64,000 nucleotides of DNA from Palaemon carinicauda (lineage: Eukaryota > Arthropoda > Malacostraca > Decapoda > Palaemonidae). The stretch lies in the NCBI RefSeq assembly GCF_036898095.1, contig NC_090729.1:77577390-77641389 (forward strand), given 5' to 3'. Made by a program: the position numbers and the translations under genes. Numbering within the stretch: the first letter of the stretch is position 1; every line of letters starts with the position of its first letter. The notes beneath the pieces are model-generated. The model had not been told where the DNA came from. It did no database searches and saw nothing but the letters and a program-made list of their open reading frames with translations. Positions 45,239-55,848 of the stretch are shown piece after piece.

Positions 45239-46483
45239 AGTATTAAGGAAGCCTTGGGTAGAGCTGATATTTTGGATAATTTTAACCCCAATGCTACCAT
45301 GATTTTAGAAGTTGATGCTAGCCCTGTAGGAGTGGGAGCTGTTCTTAAACAAGAATATAAGGGTAAAATTTCTACCATTTCGTTCAAAAGTAGAAAATTA
45401 GCTAATGCTGAGTGTAATTATTCTCAAATTGATAGAGAGGCTTTATCCATTATTTTTGGAGTCAAGAAGTTTTCTGATTTCCTTTTGGGTAGGAAGTTCG
45501 TTATTAGGACGGACCATAAACCCTTGACTCATCTATTTAACCCTAGTAAGAGTATTCCACAATTATCTAATGCTCGTATTCAAAGGTGGGCTTTATTCCT
45601 ATCAGGTTTTGATTTTAAAATTGAGCACATTAAGGGAGTGCATAATACAGTGGCAGATGCTCTTAGTAGGCTACCATTATGTAGAGATGATACTGATTTT
45701 CATGTACCAGGAGAATATGTAAATTTGATTAATATTTTGGATAAGAATTCTTTTGATGTTACAATGGTAAAAGAATGTATAGAAAGAGACACTGTTTTAT
45801 GCAGAGTAAGAGATTATGTAAGGAGGGGGTTCCCCAAGGAAAATGTGATGGAAAATTGTATGTTACCATTCTATAAATTGAGAAATGATCTTTCTTTGCA
45901 TGATAATATATTACTGTATAGGAATCGTATTTTGGTTCCTGAAATGTTGAGAAAGCGTGTTATGGAAATGCTTCATGAGGGCCACAAGGGTATTGTTGCC
46001 ATGAAAGCCGAAGCAAGGTCTTTTGTATATTGGCCTAATATGGACCAAGATTTGGAACAAATAACTTCTAACTGTGCATTATGTATAACAAATCTCAAAC
46101 ATAAGGCCATTTCACCTTTATCTTGGCCGTCAGTAGATAGACCTTGGTCCCGCTTGCATGTAGATTATTGTGGGCCCATTGACAACATGCAATATTTGAT
46201 TATTATTGATTCCTTTTCTAAATTTATTGATGTCTATGCTTGTAAGAATATAACTTCAGAGGATACCATACAATGTTTAAGGTCGTGTTTTGCTAATTAT
46301 GGTATTCCTGACACAATTGTATCTGATAATGCCACTTGTTTTATGGCTAGGGAGACTCAGAATTTCTTTCAGAAAAATGGTGTTAGACATTGTTCAGGAG
46401 CACCATATAATCCAAGTACAAATGGGCTTGCATCCGAATATTCAAAACTAATTTTAAAAAGTTTGATTGTAAATTGCCTGTAA
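45239..46483 (+). CDS. Gypsy-B RNase H and integrase
   Basis: RNase H: LEVDASPVGVGAVLKQE (Asp), YSQIDREALSIIFGVKKF (Glu), FVIRTDHKPL (Asp) and TVADALSRLP (Asp). The integrase zinc finger HEGHKGIVAMKAEARSF...CALC (H2C2) lies near 45970-46085. The core has LHVDYCGPID (Asp) and TIVSDNATCFM (Asp). The region that usually reads STNGxAER is STNGLASEYS, so the third catalytic residue (Glu) is either replaced by Ser or shifted by one position. The frame is lost near 46465 and this ORF stops at 46483. Confidence 0.9.
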   Translation, partial: SIKEALGRADILDNFNPNATMILEVDASPVGVGAVLKQEYKGKISTISFKSRKLANAECNYSQIDREALSIIFGVKKFSDFLLGRKFVIRTDHKPLTHLFNPSKSIPQLSNARIQRWALFLSGFDFKIEHIKGVHNTVADALSRLPLCRDDTDFHVPGEYVNLINILDKNSFDVTMVKECIERDTVLCRVRDYVRRGFPKENVMENCMLPFYKLRNDLSLHDNILLYRNRILVPEMLRKRVMEMLHEGHKGIVAMKAEARSFVYWPNMDQDLEQITSNCALCITNLKHKAISPLSWPSVDRPWSRLHVDYCGPIDNMQYLIIIDSFSKFIDVYACKNITSEDTIQCLRSCFANYGIPDTIVSDNATCFMARETQNFFQKNGVRHCSGAPYNPSTNGLASEYSKLILKSLIVNCL

Positions 46484-47061
46484 AAACCAGAATGACAAAA
46501 TTTTTGTATACCTATAGACGTACAGTACAGTCTTCTACTGGCTGCTCCCCAGCTGAATTATTATTTGGAAGGAAATTTAAGGGTCCACTAGATGTTATAA
46601 TGCCTAAACAAGGAGATGAGTTTTACGTTCATGAGTCTAAATTCAGAGTTGGTGATGCAGTATATGCCAGGAATTTTGGTAAAGGACCAGAATGGGTAGA
46701 AGCTAAGATTATCAAAGTTCTGGGTGAAAGGAATTATTTAGTTTCTGTAGATGTTAATGGTATTTTGACTTGGAAGCGTCACCTATCACAGTTATTTGAG
46801 AGAAAAATGTATAATACTAGAGTAACTGATGAATCATCACTATTAAAAGATACAATGATTCCTTCTGTTCCTGTAGTTTCTTCTCCCAATAATGTACAAG
46901 GATTAGAAGAAACAAATAACCCTATTCAGAACTCAAGTAGGATTTGTAATCCCAATGTAGAAGTAGTAGGATCAGAAAACAGTAATTGTGATACTGGTGC
47001 CATTGTAAGAAAATCTACCAGAGTAAGTAAAAAACCTAGGAGACTCATTGAACAAATTTAA
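46466..47061 (+). CDS. Gypsy-B integrase C-terminal domain
   Basis: After the frameshift the frame reads VKTRMTKFLYTYRRTVQSST, CSPAELLFGRKFKGPLD, an SH3-like chromatin-side segment (FRVGDAVYARNFG, GPEWVEAKIIKVLGERNYLV), RHLSQL and a low-complexity tail ending PRRLIEQI. TAA lies at 47059-47061, 20 bp before the polypurine tract. The stop and length are normal for the family. The reading frame needs one base change to join the rest. Confidence 0.88.
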
Positions 47062-47094
47062 TTTTTTTTGTGTGTTAACCTAAGGGGGGAGGAG

Positions 47095-47297
47095 TGTAAT
47101 GTATTGAGAAACACTACTCTCTCATTCTACTATGTTGAACCTTTGAGTTGTTGTTGTTGTCTTCCCCGCCATCCACGAACTGTGACGCCAGCAGAAGCAT
47201 GGGTCTGCTTACTTGTATTTGATATACCAGAATAAAGTACGTGAATTACCAACCTGTCCTCTTGGGACCTAAGTACTAAAGGGACGAGGATGCAACA
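47095..47297 (+). repeat. Gypsy-B 3' LTR with polypurine tract
   Basis: Preceded by AAGGGGGGAGGAG (47082-47094), the plus-strand primer. 203 bp, ends GGATGCAACA, followed by GCATG (target duplication). Confidence 0.95.
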
Positions 47298-47302
47298 GCA
47301 TG

Positions 47303-47640
47303 GCTCTAAAAATGTACTTTCTTTTTTTGAAGCCTGAATCCTAGGTAGGAGGAGATCTGGCGATTCATCGGGATGTGCCAATAGGTGTCCGCTATGTCTA
47401 TGGAGACTGTGTATGCCTTTCTGGGCAATAGGGCCCTTACGTGCTGAAGGGTTAGCATCTTGAACTTGTAGTTCTCGATGAACTTGTTGAGAGGGGACAA
47501 GTCCAGGATGACTCTGAGTTCGTTGGAGTCTTTCTTGGGAATACAGAACAGCCTTCCCTGAAATTTTATGGACTTTGCTCTCTTGATCACCTTTTGTTCA
47601 AGAGTTCTTGGATGTATTCTTCCAGAATAGGGGTGGAGTG
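47303..47640 (-). pseudogene. DIRS-B1 RT, 5' part (before Gypsy insertion)
   Basis: Minus strand: IKRAKSIKFQGRLFCIPKKD, LRVILDLSPLNKFI (RT motif 1), MLTLQHVRALLPRKAYTVSI, DIADTYWHIPMN (motif A, Asp present) and YLGFRLQKKKV. The frame ends in a stop about 20 bp from the Gypsy-B 3' LTR. The continuation is at 42616 and below. The two parts fit the uninterrupted B2 sequence. Confidence 0.9.
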
Positions 47641-49672
47641 TTGGAAGAATTGCGGAATGCTGGTGGTGCTGTCTTCCAGCTCCAGCCTAGTCCGATCTTG
47701 ACAATGCTGTGGGCCCAGGGATCGAAGGTCCAACGAGACGGAGTCTTCCTCCTACAGGAAGCAACTCATTGCTTCTTGTTTCCGGAGGACTTGCCTCCTC
47801 GACCGCTTGCCCCCTTACCTCCCCTCCCTCTGGAGGGACATCTAGAGGAGTCTCTCCCTGAGCCTCTGCCCCTGGCATGATAGGTAGTAGACTGCCTCTC
47901 GTAAGCGGGAGTACTTCCTTGGGTACTGGTTGGAAGGTGGGTTGGGCCTGCGCCACTAGCTGTGGCGTTGTGGTCACGGCAAGTTGGTGTTTTGCTGGGC
48001 GAGGTGGTAGCCTTGGTCTCTTGGATGTCTTCTTTGGTTAGGGACCGTCATCCAGAGAAGATTTCCTCTTTGCTGACATACCCCACTTTTGGAGAAGGTT
48101 TCTATTCTCCGTGTCGGCCTTGTCGACGATCTCCTTGACCAAGTCAGAGGGGAAGAAATCCTTTCCCCATATGTTGGAAGAAATCTACTTCCTAGGTTCG
48201 TGCTTGACGGTTGCAGACGCAAACACGAACTCCCTGCACGCCAGTCGTGCCCTGACAAAGCTGTAAAAGTCTTTTGTCAGAGTTGCCAAGTGAGTCTTGG
48301 TAAGAACCATGAACATGTCCGGGGTCTTCTGTTCCCCAGCCATTGTCTCCATGGACACCTGGAGGGAGAGAGAAGCAGCCAGTCTCTCCTTTGTATCCTG
48401 TTCTCTACAGAGGAGAAAATCGGATAACTTGGGGAGGTTCTTACTGAACTGGCGTCCAGCGATGTCAGCCTCCAACTTCCTGACTGAAAAGGTCAACTGG
48501 ATGTCCTTCTAGTCTTTGTCATCAGGTGGCAGAGCTAGGGAGAAGGGCCTACACTCCTCAAGGGTAGGGCAAGGTTTCCCCGCTTCCACTGCCTTCAGTA
48601 CTGCCTTGAAGGATTTTTCCACGAAGGGAAAAACCATGGTATTGGGTGCAAGAAAGGATGGGTGTTTCTTGCTTAGGGCCTGCACCTTGGAGTTGGTGTA
48701 GCCCCTTTCCTTCAGGCAGCCGGCGAACAGTGCCTGAGACTTGGAGTGGTCAAAAACTATGACCTCCTTGGGCTCCGTTTCTTCTTCGGAGGCAGGTTCC
48801 GTCTTGAGACGAACAAAGCAGTCTGGGTAGGAATCGAAGTTAGGCCAGAATTCCACATCTTCGATGGGGATGGCGCCCAGCTTGTCCGAGATGACTATCT
48901 TGCCATTGGTGATAGGCATGTACTCGGCATGCTTCCATGGGTTGATCTCTAAGCAGGAGGGAAGTTCCTTGACGTTGAGTCTCTTCTGAGACCCTCGTTG
49001 AAGCAACAGGCGGAGAAGCTCCTTCTTGAACTCCGCATCCCTCTGCTTGATCTTCTCGTCGAAGATCGCCATCATGGCCTGAATGGCGGCCATGGTATCG
49101 TCCGACTTCGTAGGTAAGGGAGTAGACGATGTAGAAGGAGTCGACGGTACGGAGAGGGATGCCTCATCCTCCTCTTCCGACTCTGGAGCCACAGTAGACT
49201 CCTCTTCTTGGCCATCAGCCAAAAGGTCCTTCTCGGTGTCCTCTGACATCTCCGACATCCGGTCATCCTCTATGTGGATGTCCTTCATTGCATCCGAGAC
49301 GTCCGAATCTATCGACAGCTGGATGCATGGGATCTCAGGGCGAGGCTGAGGGATTACGGCATCCGCAGATGCCCTAGGGAAGAACATGGTTCTCATGCGC
49401 TCGTTGGGAAGATAAGGCCCCGTGGTGTTCTACTGGAAACCACGCACCCACTTGCGTAGTTTCTTCCGAGCGGTATCCCTTGACTCCGCAGACTGGGAAG
49501 ACTCAAATCCCTCACATAACAGGTCCTTGCACGTAGTGCATGCCTGTGGGTCCCAATACTTCAGAGAACCCTTTGTAATGGAGCAACGGGAGCGCGTCCG
49601 GCACCACAGATGTCCATAAAGGTCCCTGCGGCGTACGCTGCAAAACGCACTCTCACACTGGACGTACTCCTC
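47640..49672 (-). pseudogene. DIRS-B1 gag
   Basis: Starts at a predicted 3' splice site (AG at 49674-49673, pyrimidine-rich upstream). First comes a Cys/His-rich head (CESAFC, GHLWC, C...CTTCKDLL), then WVRGFQ-stop-NTTGPYLPNE. The main ORF (48509-49396) has an acidic, Ser-rich part (EDTEKDLLADGQEEEST) and a conserved domain (PSCLEINPWKHAEYMPITNG, YPDCFVRLKTEPAS, KHPSFLAPNTMVFPFVEKSF). Stops follow LPPDDKD and KHEPRK. A Pro-rich end leads into RT. B2 gag is about the same length and clearly homologous. Confidence 0.82.
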
Positions 49673-50857
49673 CTGTAAAGAGAGGAAAAGAATATGAGTA
49701 TATTAAAGTCTATCACAGTAGACTTAAAACCATATTAATTATTATAATGTAAAATCCTTTCTTAGTATAAGCTTAGGATAGGTAAGCTGGAAATGAATTA
49801 GGAAAGACACATACTTGTGAATGCCACCCAGCCAATTGATGTGACCTTTCCCATTATTAATCCTAGGACGTCCTTGTAAGAGGTCCAATGGAAGATCCCA
49901 GCCCGTAGGGGGAGAGTAGTGTAAACAAAACACACTTCCAAGGAGTTGATAATGAGAATTGGAGGGGCTGATGAACAATCAGCATAGAGAAAAAGGGGGG
50001 AAGTTAGTGCCCCAATTCAGGTAGGTCTCAACAAGGGACTGTGCATGGACGCACAGAGTATGTTGAAAACTTATCTATTGTATAAATATATACCATAGTT
50101 TTCTGTCTGAGGTATATAGAAATACCACAGATGTACTGGCTATTATATATTCCTATACAACAGACATTACCTGCATGCCGCCGGCAAGGCTAGTACTCAA
50201 AATAGCTCAACTGGCACAGTATTTCAGTGTTTAAATGGAGCAGCACTCCGGCATGTCACCGGCAGAAGGCACACCGCCCCAGCCATCATTCAATGTGGCT
50301 GGATAGTGGAGAAGCCTTCTGCATCGCCGGCGGTCCGCCAAATTGCCGGCGCCGGCGGGCTACCGGCTGAAGGCACACCAACCCAGCCATCATGCAATGT
50401 GGGTGAGTAGCGGCCTAGGCATACACTGTCGGTTGCCGCCGGCAGAGTCAACAGTGACAGTGAGTTATTGGCTGACAGACCACCAACCCTACCTGCCTTC
50501 TGCCGGTAGGGTCAGTGGCCGGCAGTCAACGTAGTTGACAGTACTAGCCCACAGAGAGAGAGAAAGCAATGAGTGAAGGGAGATGAAAGGGTGGCGGCAA
50601 GCCACCCTGACTCTGCCTTCTTCTGGAAGGAGGGTTCAAATGGAAGAGGAGAGCATGTCAGTGCTCAGGCTTCCATCCATCCCCTGTTATTATGTGATAT
50701 CCTAAAAGGCAACTTTAAGGATATTCGCGCCAGAAGTTAGAATACTGGAGACCTTTAGTTTAATTCTCTGGGAGTATCCACTGTAGTCATATATACTGTA
50801 CCCTAGGAAGCTACTGAAGGAACCTTCCATCAGGACGACACGGCCTGAGCCCAAAAA
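49673..50857 (-). other. DIRS-B1 5' leader and left ITR
   Basis: 50670-50857 is the left ITR (minus strand). The rest is non-coding leader or intron, with GCCGGC-rich DNA at 50170-50530 (many GCCGGC or GCCGGCG words). The 3' end has a pyrimidine tract and AG acceptor. No ORF of coding quality was recognised. Confidence 0.7.
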
Positions 50858-51021
50858 TGGTCTTATTTTGGTCAGCACATTATTAGATCCATTCTTCTCT
50901 GGATCCTAGGGCCAAGATATCTAAACTATATTCTATAAATTCACTCTACACTTGCTGTAACTTGTTAATCTGATATATGGTTTTAACATTCCTATTACCA
51001 ATATTCAACTTTTATTTAGTA
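50858..51021. other. 164-bp spacer between two DIRS-B 5' termini
   Basis: AT-rich, unrelated to the ITRs. It is either the original target DNA or the remnant of another sequence. Confidence 0.6.
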
Positions 51022-51332
51022 TTTTTGGGCTCAAGCCATGACGTCCTGATGGAAGGTTCCTTCAGTAGCTTCCTGAGGGTATATATGACTACAGTGGATA
51101 TTCCCAGAGAATTAAACCAAAGGTTTCACAGAATTCTAACTTCTGGCGCACCACATGGCTATCTGCACCCCACATAGCGTTTACGCTTTGAGGGGGAAAG
51201 GTGGCAAGATAACTGAGGAGCCATTGCAAAGTTATCCTCCTACGTTACTGTTACGGTACCTCGCGACGTAAACAAACGGCAGCCATAGCTGCCCGCCATC
51301 TTGACTGACGTCACGTCCGTCCTCTCCATTCC
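51022..51332 (+). repeat. DIRS-B2 left ITR
   Basis: Inverted relative to 58681-59080. Compared with the right ITR it lacks about 85 bp after CTTCTGGCG (joining directly to CACCACATGGC), which explains the unequal lengths. Shared words include GTTACTGTTACGGTACC and GACGTAAACAAACGGCAG. Confidence 0.87.
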
Positions 51333-52985
51333 AATTCTAGTAGCGTCACTGCATAGTTTGGTTTTTCCCAGTTCTTGCTTTTTTCAACGCCATGTCGCAA
51401 TCTTCAGCCTCGCCTTCTACTGGAAAGTTGAGTACCATATTCTTGTATCGTATAAATAAGCTCTTGCCGTCGAGTAACAATTTTTTATCCTTAAAATCTT
51501 TTTGTGACCGGAGGCGTCATGTTGCGACGCTGCTGTTCGCCTCGCATGCTTTATTTAGTTAGCCAAAACAGCGTTCCCGGTCTCATAACTAATTTAATAT
51601 CATTAGTTATTTAGTCTTCATTGCTAGGAATTAGTTATATTATGCCGATAGTATTCTTCGGCGAACTTAGTTTGCCGAACCATACGTTACCCTACTAGCC
51701 TATCCCCTAGGCTCGACGCCTAAGTGTTCATGTTTACTTTCTGCAAGATTTAATAAGTGTTCCTAGTGTTAATTTACGAAATGAAGATTTAGGCAATTAT
51801 ACATACAAGATTCAGTGATTGCACATGTGTTTTTTAGCCTTCTAGGGACCATACAAGGGGTCGTGGGTGGTCTTACCATCGACTCTTTTACCCCTAACCT
51901 AATGCTGGTGCCCTTGTATGCTTCCTTATCTCCCTAGTTACCTTATTTAAGGTAATTTCCTCCCTCTGCGGTAGCCTACGCTACATCCTAGCCCTCTTAC
52001 CTCGAATGGCATTACCCTTCCTTTCCTTCCCTCCTTACCTTTCTCTCTTTCTATCTCGGTGTCGTTCCACTGTCTCCTCCCTTGCCGGCGCTAGCCGCCG
52101 GCACCTTGGGTAACCTTCCTGCTTCATTGGATGATGTCAGCGATGGTCTACCATTACCGGCTGCCGGGGGCCACCGTCCTGCCGGTGATCCGGCCTCCAC
52201 TTGCCGGCGCTACCCGCCGGCATCTTGGGTAACCTTCCTGCTTCATTGCATGATGTCAGCGATGGTCTACCATTGCCGGCTGCCGGGGGCCACCGTCCTG
52301 CTGGAGATCCGCTATTCCCAAGTGTCTTCCTGTCTCTCTGCCACTTGGTATGTGGCCATCGATGGGTTCACCTCGCTAGACGGGCCTCCGGTCTGCCGTC
52401 AGTCTGCCGGCGCTTCTCGCCTCGGCTTACAGTGGACAATCACCCCTCCAGGCTGCCGGCCCCATGCCGGCAGTCACTATCATGCTGCTGTGTAGACTAG
52501 CCAGTTCTCCTCTGGTATTTCATATTATAGAACAATGACTGTTGTATACGGTTGTACAGTAAAACATTTCCAGTGTATTCTGTGCTTCCTCGTGCAGTCT
52601 CTTACCAGGACCGACCCTGCAAAAGGGGGTTTATTCTAATTTTCCCCCTTTTTCTCTATATAAACTGAATGATTTCAGCTTTGCGCCTCTCTATGATTAA
52701 TTCCCCAGAGGAAGCCTAAGTTTGGCTCATCTGAACAGATGCTCTTTCCCCCCTTTTTAGAACCCTACAAGTTCTAAGGAATTAATTATAGTGTAAGGTC
52801 GCGGCAATTGGCTGGGCAGGATTCACAAATATGTGTCTTCCTACTTCTTTTCTAGCTCACCTATCCTGAGCTCATAACCAAAATGAATCTTATATTTTAT
52901 AAATTGTTACTTAAATTTTAATCTAAGATTACTGTAAGTCATGATATAATGACTCTCAAGTACTCATTGTCTCTTTCTTTTACAG
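51333..52985 (+). other. DIRS-B2 leader / putative intron
   Basis: Contains an ATG at 51392 starting MSQSSASPSTGK (a possible first exon), AT-rich DNA related to 62078-62584 (B4), the GCCGGC-rich block 52082-52490, and a pyrimidine tract ending CTTTCTTTTACAG at 52985, a good 3' splice site. The gag Cys/His head starts right after it. Confidence 0.6.
52082..52319 (+). repeat. 119-bp tandem duplication, GCCGGC-rich
   Basis: TTGCCGGCGCTA-CCGCCGGCA starts at 52082 and 52201, period 119 bp, two copies with few differences (for example CTAGCC/CTACCC, TTGGATG/TTGCATG). Both copies can be read as one 137-codon ORF, which I regard as incidental. Confidence 0.85.
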
Positions 52986-54880
52986 GAGGAGTACGTGAAG
53001 TGTGAGAGCTCCTTCTGCGGAGTTCGTCACCCTGACTTTTATGGACATCTGGCGTGCCGGACCCACGCCGCCTGTGCCACCAAGAAAGGGAATCTTAAGT
53101 ATTGGGATCCGCAGACTTGTTCAGTCTGCAAAAGCCTCCTTGATGAGGCGTTCAACAACCCTCCGTCCGCGGAGGCCCGGAACAATGCACGAGAGAAACT
53201 GCGCAAGTGGGTGCGCGGTTTCCAGAGGAACGCCACAGGGCCTTATCTCCCCAACGAGAAGATGAGGGCCTTTCTCTTCCCTAAGGCATCGGCTGATGCC
53301 GTGATCCTTAAGGACGAGATCCCCTGTGTTCAACTTACGGTTGAACCGGACGTTACGGCCGCTCTCCAGGGCTGTCACATCGACGAGGTGGAAGGGATGT
53401 CGGACATGTCCGAAAATACCGAAAGGACCCTCATGACTGAGGGTCAGGAGGAAGAAGAGGATCAGGTGGTGTTCCCTGATTCGGAGGGCGAGGTCGCCCG
53501 AGCACCCTCTGCGGCTTCTGCTGTGGTCGAGGAGCCAGTTCCCTCTACATCTGCTGCTTCGCTTCCTCCCCTGCCGACCACCCAGGATACCATCCAGGTC
53601 CTGGTAGCACTCATGGACGAGAGGTTCTGCAAAGGTCAAGAGGACCTCAAGAAGCATTTCATGGGCTGGAAGCAACTGAAGAAACTCTCGGGCAAACAGC
53701 TTCCCCCTTGCTCGGTGTCAAATCCCTGGAAGTATGCCGAGCACATGCCAATAACGACGGGGTGCATTTTCATTAATGACAAAATGGGTGCCATTCCCCT
53801 TGAAGAGGTAAAGTTCTACCCTAGCTTTGAGGCGTATCCGGACTGTTACGTCAAGCTTAAGTCCGAACCGGCCTCCAAGGAGGAGACCGAACCTAAGGAA
53901 GTGATCGTATTCGAGCACTCCAAGGCCCAGGCTAAGCTGGCTGATTGCCTCAAGAGTCGAGGCTTCACTAACTCCAAGATGCCAGCGTTGAGCAAGAAGC
54001 ATCCATCCTTTCTTGCTCCTCCTACCATGGTCTTTCCCTTCGTGGAAAAGACTCTAAACGTAGTCTTAAAGGCGGTGGAGAGAGGAAAGCCCTGGCCTAC
54101 ACTGGAAGAGTGTAGGCCTCTCTCCCTCGCCTTACCCCCGACGATAAAAGCTGGAAAGATATCCAGCTTACTTTCACGGTTGGGAAACTGGAACCTGACG
54201 TCGCTGGACGTCAGTTTAATGAAGATCTCCCTAAGCTTAACGACCATCTGCTACGTAGGGAACAAGACACTAAGGAGAGGCTAGCTGCCTCCCTATCCCA
54301 TCAAGTTCAACTTGAAGCAATGGCCAGGGACATTCGGGTCCCGTACTTCTACATGGTTCTTGCTAAGACCCACCTTGCGACCGTGATGAAGGATTTGTTC
54401 AGCTTCATCAAGGCCCGGAGAGCCTGTAGAGAGTACCTGTTCGCCAATGCAGCCATGAAGCATGAACCCCGGAAACTGATCTCCTCCAACATCTGGGGCA
54501 AACATCTCTTCCCAACAGCTTTGGTGAAGGAGATCGTGGACAAGGCTGCCACTGAGAACCGGAACCTTCTCAACAAGTGGGGCATGTCCCGGAAGAGGAA
54601 GTCCTCTCAGGATGAAGGTCTGCAACCTACGAGGAAGCCCTCCTAGCCTAAACCCCAACAGCGTCACGCCAAACGTCAGTTTCCGGCTCCCACTACTCCC
54701 CAGATAGTGGCCCAGCCACAGCAGACCTTTCGGCTGGTCCCTCAACCGGTGGTGTCCCAATCACCAGTTTTCACTCCTGCCTACGAAATACCTTTTGTCC
54801 AATACCTTTTGTCCCAGAGATACAGGCTCCGGCAGAGACTCCTCTCATCGTCCTTCCAGAGGCAGAGGAGAAAGGGGAGC
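52986..54880 (+). pseudogene. DIRS-B2 gag
   Basis: From the splice acceptor: EEYVKCESSFCGVRH, YGHLACRTH, ACATKKG, TCSVCKSLLDEA (Cys/His cluster, residues about 6-55, probably zinc-binding), KLRKWVRGFQRNATGPYLPN, an acidic linker (SENTERTLMTEGQEEEEDQ), then the conserved domain NPWKYAEHMPITTG, YPDCYVKLKSEPAS, KHPSFLAPPTMVFPFVEKTL. A one-base insertion near 54143 shifts the frame. The correct text continues as a gag tail (KDLFSFIKARRACREYLFAN, TENRNLLNKWGMSRKRKSS), then a stop and a Gln/Pro-rich end before RT. The role as gag is inferred from position and the Cys/His head. Confidence 0.82.
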
Positions 54881-54891
54881 AAGCGGCTGAG

Positions 54892-55848
54892 GTGATAAAC
54901 CCTCGGGAAACCAGAAGCAATGAAGTGCTTCCGGTGGGAGGAAGACTCCGCCACTTTCAGGATCGTTGGACCTTCGATTCTTGGGCACACAGCATCATCA
55001 AGAAGAGACTAGGGTGGAGTTGGATACAACCACCTCCAATCTTCCACCAATTCTTCCAGCCCTCAACTCCCATCCTAGAAGAATATGTCCTAGAACTCTT
55101 GAACAAGAAGGTGATCAAGAGGGTAAAGTCCACCAGGTTCCAGGGAAGACTGTTTTGTGTTCCCAAGAAGGACTCAGACAAGCTCAGAATCATTCTCGAC
55201 TTGTCCCCTCTCAACAAGTTCATTGTGAACAACAAATTCAAGATGCTGACTCTTCAACATATAAGAGCCCTACTGCCTCACAAGGCTTACACGGTCTCAA
55301 TAGACCTGGCGGATGCCTATTGGCACATTCCAATGAATCACCAAGCTTCCTCCTACCTAAGATTCAGGCTCCAAAAAAGAAACTACGCCATCAGGGCCAT
55401 GCCCTTCAGGCTCAACGTGGCTCCAAGAATCTTCACGAAACTAGCAGATACGATCGTCCACCAGCTACGCCTTCAAGGCGTCCAGGTGATGGCTTACCTA
55501 GACGATTGGCTGGTTTGGGCGCCATCATCAGAAGAATGTTTGCGTGCCTGCAGAAAGGTGACCCAATTCCTGGAACATCTGGGTTTCAAAACCAACACCA
55601 AGAAGTCTCGCCTGTCTCCAGCTCAGAAGTTTCAATGGTTAGGAATCCATTGGAATCTTCAGTCACACCGCCTTTCCATCCCTCTGAAGAAAAGGAAGGA
55701 AGTAGCCGGGTCTGTCAAAAGACTTCTCAAATCCAAATGGATTTCAAGACGACAGCAGGAGCGGGTACTCGGCTCCCTACAGTTTGCCTCAGTGACAGAC
55801 CCAGTGCTACGAGCACAGCTAAAGGATGCTTCAGGAGTCCGGAGATGA
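54892..55848 (+). pseudogene. DIRS-B2 reverse transcriptase
   Basis: 318 open codons: RFQGRLFCVPKKDSDKLRII, LDLSPLNKFIVNNKFKM, KAYTVSIDLADAYWHIP (motif A), YAIRAMPFRLNVAPRIFTKL (motif B), GVQVMAYLDDWLVWAPSSEE (YLDD intact) and HLGFKTNTKKSRLSPAQ, QWLGIHWNL. The chain reaches ERVLGSLQFASVTDPVLRAQ and stops at TGA 55846-55848. The same frame continues with one more stop, so the RT core itself is intact. The long ORF in the other frame across 54966-55840 is a shadow. Confidence 0.93.

Larger units (their letters stand above)
42622..47297 (+). mobile_element. Ty3/Gypsy LTR retrotransposon, family B, full length (4676 bp)
   Basis: Two 203-bp LTRs (42622-42824 and 47095-47297) differ at only three positions that I can count by eye, all substitutions. 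The insertion is flanked by the perfect 5-bp duplication GCATG (42617-42621 and 47298-47302) and lies inside the RT of DIRS-B1, on the opposite strand. PBS, gag, protease, RT, RNase H, integrase and polypurine tract are all present. Coding defects: one frameshift in the protease region (about 44182), one TAG in RNase H (45236-45238) and one frameshift late in integrase (about 46465). It is a young but disabled copy. Confidence 0.95.
38922..50857 (-). mobile_element. DIRS-like retrotransposon, family B, copy B1 (contains Gypsy-B)
   Basis: Minus-strand element of about 7.3 kb once the 4.7-kb Gypsy insertion is removed. The 5' terminus is at 50857 (complement starts TTTTTGGGCTCAGGCC), the 3' terminus near 38922, and the ICR at 39394-39488. 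Coding order: gag, RT, RNase H, tyrosine recombinase. It is the same family as B2 (51022-59080), which it faces head to head. Stops and frameshifts are present in gag and RT. Confidence 0.9.

Noticed and set aside
52082..52500. ORFs of 137 and 99 codons in the GCCGGC block
   Set aside because: Arise from a GC-rich duplicated block without stop codons. No homology or conserved frame, and they sit in a leader or intron.
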